NCBI GenBank assembly: GCA_012840485.1
Contig: DULG01000019.1
Span: forward strand, 1 to 64,000
Direction: 5' to 3'
Source: Clostridia bacterium
GTDB lineage: Bacteria; Bacillota; Thermoanaerobacteria; Thermoanaerobacterales; Thermoanaerobacteraceae
DNA length: 64,000 nucleotides
Position numbers and translations under genes: made by a program. This document shows, piece after piece, positions 45,727 through 55,095 of the stretch. Every line of letters begins with the position of its first letter. Position 1 is the first letter of the stretch. A model generated the notes under the pieces. That model did no database searches. It saw only the letters and a list, made by a program, of their open reading frames with translations, and had not been told where the DNA came from.

Positions 45727-46431
45727 ATGAAAGTGAAGAGGGAAAACTTGTCTGAATTGGAACAAAGGATAAATTATACTTTTAAAGACAAAAATTTGCT
45801 TATAGAGGCTTTAACTCACAGTTCATGGGCTCACGAAGGTAAAAATAACAAAATTAGCAATGAAAGGTTAGAGTTTTTAGGTGACTCTGTTTTAAGCCTT
45901 ATAATAAGCGAATATTTGTACAAAAATAAAAGGGATTTAGAAGAGGGATCCCTCTCTAAGTACAGGTCTGAAATAGTTTGTGAGCCCTCCCTTGCTAGAT
46001 GTGCGAGAGAGATAGGATTAGGAGTTTTTTTGCGCATTGGCAAAGGGGAAGAGTTGACGGGGGGAAGAGAGAGGGATTCAATCCTCGCAGATGCTATGGA
46101 AGCATTATTGGCTGCTGTATATCTGGATGGAGGATTAGAGATTGTTCGAAATGTAATTTTAGAATTGTTTAAAGAAATCATTGAGGAAGTATTGCAAGGG
46201 ATAATCTATAGAGATTACAAAACAAAGCTTCAAGAAGTTGTTCAAAGTATGGAAATAGGAAAAATTACTTATGAGTTAATAGAGGAAATAGGTCCTGACC
46301 ATAATAAAACTTTTGTAACACAAGTGAAAATTGGAGATGTAATATTAGGAAAAGGATATGGCAAAAGCAAAAAGGAAGCGGAGCAAGCCGCAGCGATGGA
46401 AGCATTGGTTAAATTGGGGATATTAAAATGA
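45727..46431 (+). CDS. rnc: Ribonuclease III
   Basis: 234 aa. The RNase III signature is NERLEFLGDSVLSL, and the second acidic site is DAMEALLAAVYLDGG. A C-terminal double-stranded-RNA-binding domain has KIGDVILGKGYGKSKKEAEQ. It processes rRNA and mRNA. The ATG at 45727 is chosen after AAAGAGGT. Overlaps the next gene by 4 nt. Confidence 0.96.
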   Translation: MKVKRENLSELEQRINYTFKDKNLLIEALTHSSWAHEGKNNKISNERLEFLGDSVLSLIISEYLYKNKRDLEEGSLSKYRSEIVCEPSLARCAREIGLGVFLRIGKGEELTGGRERDSILADAMEALLAAVYLDGGLEIVRNVILELFKEIIEEVLQGIIYRDYKTKLQEVVQSMEIGKITYELIEEIGPDHNKTFVTQVKIGDVILGKGYGKSKKEAEQAAAMEALVKLGILK

Positions 46432-47492
46432 AAAAGAGGATGTATATAATACCAATTTTTATACCTCATTTAGGATGTCCTTTTAAGTGCGTTTTTTGTA
46501 ATCAAAATTTAATAACAGGGCAACAGAAAGAAATAACAGAAGAATATGTGAGAGAAACAATAGAAACCCATTTAAAGACTTTTCCTAAAAATGCAGAAAT
46601 ACAGGTTTCTTTTTTTGGCGGCAGTTTTACAGGAATACCGCTGGATAAGCAAAAACTTTACTTGGGAATTGCTAAGGAATATTTAGACAAGGGCAAAATA
46701 GATGCTATTCGTTTGTCTACACGCCCTGATTATATAGATTCAAAGATTTTAGAAAATTTAAAGAGATACAGAGTTTCAGTGATAGAGCTTGGGGTACAGT
46801 CAATGGAGGATGATGTGCTGTTAAAAAGCAGAAGAGGCCATGCTAGTGAAGATGTTGTAAAAGCTGTCAATCTAATTAGACAGTACCATTTTAAATTAGG
46901 CCTTCAGTTGATGATAGGGTTGCCAGGAGATAATTTAGAAAAATCTTTAAATACTGCCTATAAAATTGTTGAATTAAAACCTGATTTTGTGAGAATATAT
47001 CCTACTTTAGTGATTAAAAACACTTATCTTGAAAGGATGTATAAAGAAGGAAGGTATAGGCCATTAACTTTGCAAGAGGCAGTTGAAACTTCAAAGAAAA
47101 TGTATATAATTTTTATTAAAAATGATATTGAGGTTATTCGAATTGGACTTCAGACGACAGAAAATATTAATTACGGCAAAGATGTAGTAGCTGGTCCTTT
47201 CCACCCTGCAATAGGACAATTAGTAGAATCAAATGTCATTTTGGATGTTTTAAAGAATATTATGGAAAGAGAAAAACTTAGAGACAAAAAAATTACAATA
47301 TTCTGTAATAAAAATTATCTTTCGACAGTAGTAGGGCAAAAGAAAGTCAATAAAAATTTTTTAGAGGAAATGTATGAAGTAGAGGTAAAATTTAAAACTT
47401 CAGATAAATTATTTGGTGACAAAATTGTTATTTGCAGTGATAAAAAAATTATTCGCTTTTCTGTAACTGAATTTATAAAAAATAATTTTTAA
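46428..47492 (+). CDS. Elp3-like radical SAM protein
   Basis: 354 aa. The cluster motif is CPFKCVFC (Cys17, 21, 24). FFGGSFTGIP and RLSTRPDYID, then IELGVQSMEDDVL and YPTLVIKNT, match the Elp3/YhcC-type radical SAM family with its C-terminal extension. No acetyltransferase (HAT) domain of true Elp3 is present. The substrate is unknown; tRNA is one possibility. It overlaps rnc (ATGA) and precedes spoVS. Confidence 0.85.
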   Translation: MKKRMYIIPIFIPHLGCPFKCVFCNQNLITGQQKEITEEYVRETIETHLKTFPKNAEIQVSFFGGSFTGIPLDKQKLYLGIAKEYLDKGKIDAIRLSTRPDYIDSKILENLKRYRVSVIELGVQSMEDDVLLKSRRGHASEDVVKAVNLIRQYHFKLGLQLMIGLPGDNLEKSLNTAYKIVELKPDFVRIYPTLVIKNTYLERMYKEGRYRPLTLQEAVETSKKMYIIFIKNDIEVIRIGLQTTENINYGKDVVAGPFHPAIGQLVESNVILDVLKNIMEREKLRDKKITIFCNKNYLSTVVGQKKVNKNFLEEMYEVEVKFKTSDKLFGDKIVICSDKKIIRFSVTEFIKNNF

Positions 47493-47509
47493 AAAAATTT
47501 CACGAAAAA

Positions 47510-47536
47510 GAAGGAAATAATGGTTTTTTATCGAAT
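47510..47536 (+). promoter_or_regulatory. Sigma-H promoter of spoVS
   Basis: GAAGGAAAT (47510-47518), 13 nt, then CGAAT (47532-47536). This matches the sigma-H pattern RWAGGAWWT with HGAAT. B. subtilis spoVS is also sigma-H dependent. Confidence 0.75.
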
Positions 47537-47597
47537 ATATAAATATAAATCAAATATATTCATTTTCACAATAATGTATGAAGGAGGTTATTTTACA

Positions 47598-47858
47598 GTG
47601 GAGGTTCTAAAAGTATCAGCTAAATCTAAACCTAAGTCTGTAGCAGGTGCATTGGCAGCCGTCTTAAGAGAAAAATCATCAGCAGAAATTCAGGCGGTTG
47701 GGGCAGGTGCAGTAAATCAAGCGGTTAAGGCTATTGCAATAGCAAGGGGGTTTGTGGCGCCAAATGGCATAGACTTAATTGCGATTCCTGCCTTTTCAGA
47801 GATTGAGATAGACGGCGAAATGAGAACAGCTATAAAATTTATTGTAGAGCCAAGATGA
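47598..47858 (+). CDS. spoVS: Stage V sporulation protein S
   Basis: 86 aa. VEVLKVSAKSKPKSVAGALA and QAVGAGAVNQAVKAIAIARG identify SpoVS, a small Alba-like protein affecting spore septation and coat. The start is GTG at 47598 with a perfect AAGGAGGT upstream; a longer upstream frame has no such site. It stands alone between a sigma-H promoter and a terminator. Confidence 0.97.
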   Translation: MEVLKVSAKSKPKSVAGALAAVLREKSSAEIQAVGAGAVNQAVKAIAIARGFVAPNGIDLIAIPAFSEIEIDGEMRTAIKFIVEPR

Positions 47859-47861
47859 TCT

Positions 47862-47895
47862 AAACCTGCTTTTTAGCAGGTTTTATTTTTATTTT
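47862..47895 (+). terminator. Terminator after spoVS
   Basis: A 9-bp stem pairs AAACCTGCT (47862-47870) with AGCAGGTTT (47875-47883), with a T-rich tail to 47895. Confidence 0.9.
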
Positions 47896-47911
47896 ATAAA
47901 GTGGTGAGAAT

Positions 47912-48145
47912 ATGGAGAACCTGGTAAAAATATTGGTGTTGGAAAATGAAATAGAGGCAGAACTAGTTGAAGGAATTTTGCGGGAAAAAGGGATACCACA
48001 TTTTATACGAAGTTACCATGATACTGCTTACGATGGATTGTTCCAAATGGTAAAGGGGTGGGGAGAGATACTGGCACCTTCTGAATACAAGGCTGAAATT
48101 GAAGAGATAGTTGAAGACATTCGCAAAAGTAGGGATGAAATTTGA
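47912..48145 (+). CDS. DUF2007-like small protein
   Basis: 77 aa. The pattern VLENEIEAELVEGILREKGI and an alternating alpha/beta layout resemble the DUF2007 putative signal-transducing family. No catalytic motif is visible. The ATG follows GTGGTGAG. It lies between spoVS and smc and may be transcribed with smc. Function unknown. Confidence 0.7.
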   Translation: MENLVKILVLENEIEAELVEGILREKGIPHFIRSYHDTAYDGLFQMVKGWGEILAPSEYKAEIEEIVEDIRKSRDEI

Positions 48146-48187
48146 AAGTAGATGTGGTAAAATGGAAGGTGCATAAGGAGTGGTGAT

Positions 48188-51100
48188 ATGTACCTTAAAA
48201 AGCTCGAAATTCAAGGTTTTAAGTCTTTTGCAGATAAGGTGACTTTGAATTTTGAAAAAGGTGTTACAGCAATTGTTGGTCCCAATGGAAGTGGTAAAAG
48301 CAACATCTCTGACGCAATCAGATTAGTATTGGGTGAACAAAGTATCAAAAGTTTAAGAGGATCGAAATTGGAAGACGTCATTTTCGCAGGCAGTGAAACA
48401 CGGAAACCTTTAGGGTTTTGCGAAATAAATCTTACCCTTGATAATTCTGATGGATATCTTCCTTTTGAGTATACAGAAGTAGTTATTACGAGGAAGATTT
48501 TTAGGTCAGGAGAAAGTGAATTTTTTATAAACAAAACTCCTTGCAGGCTTAAAGATATATATGAACTTTTTTTGGATACGGGAGTTGGGAAAGAAGGATA
48601 TTCGATAATAGGGCAAGGCAGAATAGAAGAAATTTTATCTGCAAAGCCAGAGGATAGAAGGCGAATTTTTGAGGAAGCAATAGGAATTTCAAAGTACAGA
48701 TATAAAAAAGAAGAAGCAGAAAAAAAACTAGCAGCAGCTAATGATAATTTGATTCGCTTAAATGATATAATATCAGAGCTAGAGAAGCAACTTACTATTT
48801 TAGAGGCCCAAAAAATCAGGGCAGAAGAATTTTTAAAATTTAAACAGGAAAAGAGAAAAGCGGATGTGAGCTTATATGCCCAATTGGCAAAGAAATCTAT
48901 GGCGCAGTATGATGTTTTAAATGAGAAATATGATACCTTAAGAAGCCAATTAGATGTAAAAAAAATGCATAAAACTAATCAAGAGGAAAATTTGTTATAT
49001 AAAGAAAGAGAAATTCGTGAAGTAAGACAGCAATTGGATGGTAAAAAGGAAGAATATCACAATAGGTTAAGAGAGATAGAGATTGTTACAGGAAAAAGGG
49101 AATTGATGATAGAAAAACTTAAAAATTTGGAAGAGACCTCAGATCTTTATAATGAGGAGTTAAAAAAAGCTGAAAGTCGTAAAGAAATCTTAAAAGAAGA
49201 ACTTAAAAGAATAGAGTCTGATATAGCTTTTTTATATGCTAGAAAAAGGAAATTGGAGGAAACGTTAAAGGGCTATCAGGAAAAATATTTTGAATTGCAG
49301 AAAAAGAAAAGGCAGGAAACAGAAGAAGTTGAAAAAGCCAAAGAAGATATCATTGAAATTTTAAATAAAATTGCAGATGTAAAAGGGAAATTGTCTTTAA
49401 ATAGTTCTTTAAAAGAAGAGGCGGTAAGCAGGCAACAAAATTTAAAAGAGTACCTTGACGAAATTCAAAATCAAATTGAAATCTTAAATAAAGACAAAAC
49501 TAAAACTATCGAATTAATAAAAATTCTACAAAAAGATTTAGAAGAAAAAAATCAGCAAAAACTCATCAAACAGCAACATTTACAAAAAATTGACAATGAA
49601 TTGATCTTAAAGGAAAGTACTTTAAAAACTATTAAAGAAGAAATTGAAAGAAAAAAGTCGCGACTTTCTGTTTTAGAAGAGATGGATAAAAATTATGAAG
49701 GTTATAGTGGAACTGTGCGAAACTTATTGAAACTTTCTGAAAATATTCCTTCCTTTAAGGAGAGTATAATAGGAGTAATAGGGGAACTTTTACAGGTTGA
49801 AAATGCTTATAGTACAGCGATTGAAGTAGCCCTAGGATCAAGTATACAGAATATAGTTGTAAAATCTTCTGAGAGCGTGGCTGAATTAATTGAGATATTA
49901 AAACAAAAAAATTTAGGAAGGGCTACTTTTCTCCCTCTTGATTTAATTCGCGGAAGGGGCTTTTCTCAACAAGAGATCAATGTCTTAACTGAAGAAGGCG
50001 TTATTGGAGTTGCTTCCAAGCTAATAAAGTATGACAATAATTTGGAAGAAATTTTTAATTTTTTGTTGGGCCGTGTTCTTGTAATAGATACAATTGAAAA
50101 TGCGATAAGAATATCTAAAAAATATAATCAAGCCCATAAAATTGTAACTCTGGAAGGTGAAGTAATAAATCCAGGTGGATCAATAACTGGCGGCAGTTTA
50201 AAACCTAAATTTCAAAGTATTTTCAAGAGAAAGGAAGAAATAGCAGAACTCAGAGAAGAGCTTGATAATTTAAAAAAGAAGGAAAAAATATTGGGCCAAG
50301 AAATTGAGCAAAAAGTAAAGGATAGAATTGACCATCAAAAACTGATACAACTGTTAGAAAAAGAAATTTCTGATATTAACTATAATATAACTTCTAATAG
50401 TCAAATAAAAAATTCCCTAGAAAAGGAAACAAAAAATCTGCAAAATCAAGTAGAAAATTATAGTTTAGAAATTGAGGGATTGAAGGGAAATGTTATAAAT
50501 TATCAGCAGGAAATCAACCACTTTTTAGAAGAGTTAGAAATTTTAGGGAAAGAAAAAAAACAACTAGAGACCTTAATCAATAGTTTTAAAGAGAAAAATA
50601 CTAAACAAGAGGAAGATTTATCGACTTTAGATAGGGAAATTACTACATTAAAAATTGAAATGGCTAAGCTTGAAGAAAAACTTCAAAATGAACTTCATAA
50701 TTTGAATAATAAGCGACAGGAATTGGAGAGAGAAAAAGACAATATAAAAGATAAGGAAAGCAATATAAAAGAAATAGAAGACTTAAAGGTAAGTTTGATG
50801 GCAGACAAGGAAAAGTTGAAAAACGAAATATATAAGTTACAAAAAGAGGTAGAAAATATTCAGAAGGATATTGCTGCTATAGAAGATGATATTTATCAAA
50901 AAGAAGAGGATTTGCAAAAGCAGAAAGAAAAATTTTTAATTTTTGAGCAGGATTTTAATAAGGCAAAAGAAGAATTTCATAAATTAGAAATGGAAATGCA
51001 AAGATATCGGATAGAAATTGACAATATAAAAAATAGGCTTTGGGAAGAGTATGAATTAAGCTTGGATAGAGCTTTTAAAGAAGCTGAAGAGGGTGAAATT

Positions 51101-51778
51101 TCTAAATTAAGACAAAGGTCTGAGCATTTAGGAAAGGCAATAAAAGAATTAGGTAATGTAAATATAGACGCTATTGAAGAATATAAAGAGGTAAAGGAAA
51201 GGTATGACTTTTTAAAGTCTCAAATGGAAGATATTATAAAAGCGAAAGAAACTTTAGTTTCTGTCATTGAAGAGGCAAACAAGATAATCAAAGTGAAATT
51301 TAAGGACGGTTTTGAAATTTTGCAAATACAATTTAAGGAAACTTTTAGACGACTTTTTGGCGGTGGAAATGCAGATTTAATACTGACTGATGAAGATAAT
51401 CTTTTGGAAACGGGTATAGAAATTAAGGTACAACCACCAGGAAAGAAATTACAAACGTTATCTCTTTTATCAGGGGGAGAAAAGGCATTAGTCGCTATTT
51501 CACTTTTGTTTGCTATGTTACTTATGCGACCTACTCCTTTTTGCGTATTAGATGAGATAGATGCGGCATTAGACGATGCAAATGTAGAAAGATTTGCAGG
51601 GTTTTTAAAAGAATTATCAAAAGAGACACAGTTTATAGTTGTAACCCACAGAAAGGGTACAATGTTAATAGCAAATACTATATACGGAGTAACGATGGAA
51701 GAAAAAGGAGTTTCTAAACTGCTGTCTCTCAAATTAAATTTTGACGACAAAACAGGAGGCTTGGTAAAACATGCTTAG
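48188..51778 (+). CDS. smc: Chromosome segregation protein SMC
   Basis: 1196 aa. Walker A is GPNGSGKS (31-38). Two long coiled coils flank a hinge (about 510-640, with NPGGSITGG at its end). The C-terminal head has the signature LSLLSGGEKALVAI and Walker B CVLDEIDAALDD. It condenses and aligns the chromosome with ScpAB. Start ATG with AAGGAG upstream. Overlaps ftsY by 8 nt. Confidence 0.98.
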   Translation: MYLKKLEIQGFKSFADKVTLNFEKGVTAIVGPNGSGKSNISDAIRLVLGEQSIKSLRGSKLEDVIFAGSETRKPLGFCEINLTLDNSDGYLPFEYTEVVITRKIFRSGESEFFINKTPCRLKDIYELFLDTGVGKEGYSIIGQGRIEEILSAKPEDRRRIFEEAIGISKYRYKKEEAEKKLAAANDNLIRLNDIISELEKQLTILEAQKIRAEEFLKFKQEKRKADVSLYAQLAKKSMAQYDVLNEKYDTLRSQLDVKKMHKTNQEENLLYKEREIREVRQQLDGKKEEYHNRLREIEIVTGKRELMIEKLKNLEETSDLYNEELKKAESRKEILKEELKRIESDIAFLYARKRKLEETLKGYQEKYFELQKKKRQETEEVEKAKEDIIEILNKIADVKGKLSLNSSLKEEAVSRQQNLKEYLDEIQNQIEILNKDKTKTIELIKILQKDLEEKNQQKLIKQQHLQKIDNELILKESTLKTIKEEIERKKSRLSVLEEMDKNYEGYSGTVRNLLKLSENIPSFKESIIGVIGELLQVENAYSTAIEVALGSSIQNIVVKSSESVAELIEILKQKNLGRATFLPLDLIRGRGFSQQEINVLTEEGVIGVASKLIKYDNNLEEIFNFLLGRVLVIDTIENAIRISKKYNQAHKIVTLEGEVINPGGSITGGSLKPKFQSIFKRKEEIAELREELDNLKKKEKILGQEIEQKVKDRIDHQKLIQLLEKEISDINYNITSNSQIKNSLEKETKNLQNQVENYSLEIEGLKGNVINYQQEINHFLEELEILGKEKKQLETLINSFKEKNTKQEEDLSTLDREITTLKIEMAKLEEKLQNELHNLNNKRQELEREKDNIKDKESNIKEIEDLKVSLMADKEKLKNEIYKLQKEVENIQKDIAAIEDDIYQKEEDLQKQKEKFLIFEQDFNKAKEEFHKLEMEMQRYRIEIDNIKNRLWEEYELSLDRAFKEAEEGEISKLRQRSEHLGKAIKELGNVNIDAIEEYKEVKERYDFLKSQMEDIIKAKETLVSVIEEANKIIKVKFKDGFEILQIQFKETFRRLFGGGNADLILTDEDNLLETGIEIKVQPPGKKLQTLSLLSGGEKALVAISLLFAMLLMRPTPFCVLDEIDAALDDANVERFAGFLKELSKETQFIVVTHRKGTMLIANTIYGVTMEEKGVSKLLSLKLNFDDKTGGLVKHA

Positions 51779-52730
51779 TTTTTTTGATAGGTCAAAAAAA
51801 GAATCTGAGGCAACCGAAGAAAAAAAAGGTTTTTTTCAAAAGATTAAAGAAGGGCTTTCAAAAACGAGAGAAAGCCTGACTTCCAAAATAGACGGTATTT
51901 TGACAATAGGTAAAAAAATTGATGATGACTTATTGGAAGAATTAGAAGAAGTGTTGATTTTAGCTGACGTAGGTGTCAACACCACCTCTAAAATTATAGA
52001 AGGGATACGCCAAAAGGCAAGAGAAAGAAAGATTTATGAAGCATCTCAAATAAAGGACCTTTTAGCGGAAGAAATTTATGAAATCTTGCAAAAAGACTTA
52101 GAACCTTTTGCTTTGACTTCTCCAATGGTGATACTGGTGGTGGGTGTAAACGGGGTAGGAAAAACTACTACCATCGGCAAGTTAGCGTATTTGTATAAAA
52201 AAGAAGGTAAAAAGGTTATGTTAGCAGCAGGCGATACTTTTAGAGCTGCAGCCATTGACCAACTGGAAATATGGGCAGAGAGAGTTAATTGCCCAATTAT
52301 AAAACATCAAGAAGGGTCAGACCCTGCCTCAGTTATTTTTGACGGAATTCAGGCATCAAAAGCAAGGGGTGTAGACATACTTATCTGTGATACAGCAGGT
52401 AGGCTACACAATAAAAAGAATTTGATGGAAGAATTGAGGAAAATTCGAAAAGTTATAGATAGGGAATATCCTGAGGCGAAAGTTGAAACCTTTTTAGTTT
52501 TAGATGCTACAACTGGTCAAAATGCTCTTCAACAGGCAAAAATATTTAAAGAAGTCTCTGATATAACAGGTATTGTACTTACTAAATTAGATGGAACTGC
52601 AAAGGGTGGCATTGTTGTAGGTATAAACTCAGAATTAAATTTGCCTATAAGATATATAGGAATCGGGGAAGGAATTGAGGATTTGCAAGCTTTTGATGCA
52701 AAATCTTTTGTTTCTGCTATTTTTCAATGA
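51771..52730 (+). CDS. ftsY: Signal recognition particle receptor FtsY
   Basis: 319 aa. A short charged N-terminal A region is followed by the N and G domains. G1 is VGVNGVGKT (124-132), then DTAGRLHNKKNLMEEL and TKLDGTAKGG. With Ffh it docks ribosomes at the membrane. Its start lies in the end of smc. Confidence 0.97.
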   Translation: MLSFFDRSKKESEATEEKKGFFQKIKEGLSKTRESLTSKIDGILTIGKKIDDDLLEELEEVLILADVGVNTTSKIIEGIRQKARERKIYEASQIKDLLAEEIYEILQKDLEPFALTSPMVILVVGVNGVGKTTTIGKLAYLYKKEGKKVMLAAGDTFRAAAIDQLEIWAERVNCPIIKHQEGSDPASVIFDGIQASKARGVDILICDTAGRLHNKKNLMEELRKIRKVIDREYPEAKVETFLVLDATTGQNALQQAKIFKEVSDITGIVLTKLDGTAKGGIVVGINSELNLPIRYIGIGEGIEDLQAFDAKSFVSAIFQ

Positions 52731-52760
52731 ATTAAATTGCAAAAAAATGAAAAAACAGAG

Positions 52761-52789
52761 TTGACAAAAAGAGAGGCTTCATATAAAAT
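52761..52789 (+). promoter_or_regulatory. Promoter of ylxM-ffh-rpsP cluster
   Basis: -35 TTGACA (52761-52766), 17-nt spacer, -10 TAAAAT (52784-52789), 39 nt before the ylxM start. Confidence 0.8.
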
Positions 52790-52828
52790 CTTAATGTAAA
52801 GGTTAGGACCTTAACGGGTGGGATTTTT

Positions 52829-53182
52829 GTGGATGATGATTTTTTATTTATGACTCTTTTGTATGATTTTTATGGTGCTTTGCTTACAGACAAGCAAAAA
52901 GAAATTTTTGAGATGTACTACTTAAATGATTATTCACTGGGAGAAATCTCGGAACTTTTAGATATTTCAAGACAAGGAGTTTATGATACTTTAAAACGGG
53001 CAGAAAGTTCACTAGAGTTTTTTGAGGAAAAACTCGGATTGGTGAAAAAACACCAGGAAATGGTCAAAAAGCTGGAAAAGGTAAAAAACTGCATTAAAAT
53101 GATAAGAGAGAAAGAAAAAGATCCACAAATTCTAAAAATTATTGAGGAGATAGCTCATGAAATAGATGAGCTAAATCTGTAG
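52829..53182 (+). CDS. ylxM: YlxM-family helix-turn-helix protein (SRP operon)
   Basis: 117 aa. A sigma-region-4-like HTH is seen in YSLGEISELLDISRQGVYDTLKRAE. A helical C-terminus follows. YlxM proteins modulate SRP in some Firmicutes. GTG start with GGGTGGGA upstream. It ends 13 nt before ffh, the classic order. Confidence 0.93.
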   Translation: MDDDFLFMTLLYDFYGALLTDKQKEIFEMYYLNDYSLGEISELLDISRQGVYDTLKRAESSLEFFEEKLGLVKKHQEMVKKLEKVKNCIKMIREKEKDPQILKIIEEIAHEIDELNL

Positions 53183-53195
53183 GGGGTAAATTTTA

Positions 53196-54536
53196 ATGGC
53201 TTTTGAAAGCCTTTCTGAAAGGCTGCAGGGAATCTTTAGAAAGTTAAGAGGGAAAGGAAAACTCACAGAAAAAGATATAAAGGAGGCCATGAGGGAAGTA
53301 AAAGTTGCCCTCTTGGAAGCAGATGTCAACTTTAAAGTGGTGAAAGATTTTATAAACTCTGTCACAGAGAAGGCTTTAGGGCAAGAGGTTATGGAGAGTC
53401 TAACCCCTGGACAGCAGGTTATAAAAATAGTCCATGAGGAACTCATTAGCCTCATGGGTTCAACCCAAAGCCGTTTAAATATAGGCAGCAAAATTCCTGC
53501 AGTCGTAATGATGGTTGGACTTCAAGGTTCTGGAAAAACAACAGCTTGTGGTAAATTAGCAATTTCTTTAAAAAAACAAGGGAAAAATCCTTTATTAGTA
53601 GCTTGTGATGTTGTCAGACCAGCTGCAATTAAACAGTTACAGGTGGTAGGTGCTAATGCGAATGTACCAGTTTTTACAATGGGGGATAAAGTAAATCCTA
53701 TTGACATTGCAAAAGCATCTATTGACTACGCAAAGTCCCATAATTCTGATGTAATTATAATAGATACTGCAGGTAGACTTCACATAGATGAAGAATTAAT
53801 GGAAGAACTTATAAATGTAAAAAAAGCAGTACAACCAGATGAGATTTTGTTAGTAGTAGATGCCATGACAGGACAGGATGCTGTAAATGTAGCTTCTTCT
53901 TTCAATGAAAAGTTGGATATAACAGGAGTCATACTGACAAAATTGGACGGAGATACAAGAGGTGGAGCAGCACTTTCGATCAAAGCTGTCACACAAAAGC
54001 CCATAAAATACATTGGTACAGGTGAAAAATTAACAGATTTAGAGCCTTTTTATCCTGATAGAATGGCTTCTCGCATTTTAGGAATGGGGGATGTTTTGAC
54101 TTTAATTGAAAAGGCTCAAGCGGCGATTGATGAGAAAAAAGCACTAGAGATGAGCCAAAAGCTTTTGACAAAACAGTTTACGTTGGAAGATTTTTTGGAG
54201 CAGCTGCAAAGCCTTAAAAATATAGGACCTTTAGACCAGCTTTTAGGAATGATTCCTGGAATGAACAAAAATCTGATTAAAAATGTGGACATTTCAGAAA
54301 AAGATTTAAAAAGGATAGAAGCCATTATCCAATCTATGACCAAAGAAGAAAGGCAAAACCCTTCTATTATAAATGGCAGTAGAAAAAAAAGAATAGCTAG
54401 AGGCAGCGGTACCACCATTCAGCAGGTAAATAGCCTATTAAAACAGTTTGAAGAAACAAAAAAGATGATGAGGAAATTTGGCGATATTGACAAGGACATT
54501 AAGAAGGGTAAAATGAGGCTACCTTTTTTCAGATGA
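53196..54536 (+). CDS. ffh: Signal recognition particle protein Ffh
   Basis: 446 aa. The N domain, then the G domain with VGLQGSGKT (about 108-116), DTAGRLHIDEELMEEL and TKLDGDTRGGAAL. The C-terminal methionine-rich M domain contains LLGMIPGMNK and the RNA-binding RKKRIARGSG. It binds signal sequences with 4.5S RNA, which was not seen in this window. AGGGGGT precedes the ATG. Confidence 0.98.
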   Translation: MAFESLSERLQGIFRKLRGKGKLTEKDIKEAMREVKVALLEADVNFKVVKDFINSVTEKALGQEVMESLTPGQQVIKIVHEELISLMGSTQSRLNIGSKIPAVVMMVGLQGSGKTTACGKLAISLKKQGKNPLLVACDVVRPAAIKQLQVVGANANVPVFTMGDKVNPIDIAKASIDYAKSHNSDVIIIDTAGRLHIDEELMEELINVKKAVQPDEILLVVDAMTGQDAVNVASSFNEKLDITGVILTKLDGDTRGGAALSIKAVTQKPIKYIGTGEKLTDLEPFYPDRMASRILGMGDVLTLIEKAQAAIDEKKALEMSQKLLTKQFTLEDFLEQLQSLKNIGPLDQLLGMIPGMNKNLIKNVDISEKDLKRIEAIIQSMTKEERQNPSIINGSRKKRIARGSGTTIQQVNSLLKQFEETKKMMRKFGDIDKDIKKGKMRLPFFR

Positions 54537-54572
54537 TGTGGAAGGTGGGCAACTTTTGAAGGAGGTGAGAAA

Positions 54573-54833
54573 GTGGCAGTCAGAATAAGATTAAAAAGGT
54601 TTGGGGCTAAAAAAAGACCTTTTTACCGAATAGTAGTAGCAGATTCAAGGTCACCAAGAGATGGGAGATTTATTGATGAAATAGGATATTACAACCCTAT
54701 AGCCCAGCCTGCAGAGATAAAAATAGATGTCGAAAAGGCTAAAAAGTGGCTTAATGTTGGTGCCCAACCTTCAGATACTGTGAAGTCACTGTTCAAAAAA
54801 GAGGGCATACTTGGAAATACTCTTTCTAATTAA
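54573..54833 (+). CDS. rpsP: 30S ribosomal protein S16
   Basis: 86 aa. [20 protein letters not shown] and [10 protein letters not shown] are diagnostic. The GTG at 54573 follows AAGGAGGTGAG. It is co-transcribed with khpA, rimM, trmD and rplS. Confidence 0.98.
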   Translation: MAVRIRLKRFGAKKRPFYRIVVADSRSPRDGRFIDEIGYYNPIAQPAEIKIDVEKAKKWLNVGAQPSDTVKSLFKKEGILGNTLSN

Positions 54834-54859
54834 CCCTCTTTTTGTGAGGAGGTGTAATA

Positions 54860-55087
54860 ATGGGAGAATTGGTTAAAACTATAGCTAAAGCCTTAGTTGA
54901 CAATCCTGACGCTGTAGAGGTTAAAGAAATTGAAGGCCAACAATCTGTCATAATAGAGCTTAAAGTTGCTCCCGAAGACATGGGAAAAGTGATTGGTAAA
55001 CAGGGAAGAATTGCGCAAGCAATTCGTACGTTAGTTAAAGCCGCTGCTTTAAAAGAAAAAAAACGTGTGATTGTTGAAATAATCTAG
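54860..55087 (+). CDS. khpA: KH-domain RNA-binding protein KhpA
   Basis: 75 aa. The KH GxxG loop is GKQG within GKVIGKQGRIAQAIR. Members bind RNA and partner with KhpB/Jag. GAGGAGGTG precedes the ATG. It sits between rpsP and rimM as in many Firmicutes. Confidence 0.95.
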   Translation: MGELVKTIAKALVDNPDAVEVKEIEGQQSVIIELKVAPEDMGKVIGKQGRIAQAIRTLVKAAALKEKKRVIVEII

Positions 55088-55095
55088 GTGGTGGT

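Noticed and set aside
47520-47597. Longer N-terminus for SpoVS from an ATG at 47520
   Set aside because: That ATG overlaps the sigma-H promoter and lacks a ribosome-binding site. The GTG at 47598 has AAGGAGGT and gives the usual 86-aa SpoVS.
51220-51750. Long minus-strand open frame (176 codons) opposite the smc 3' end
   Set aside because: It is the antisense shadow of the conserved SMC head domain and has no ribosome-binding site or recognisable protein pattern.
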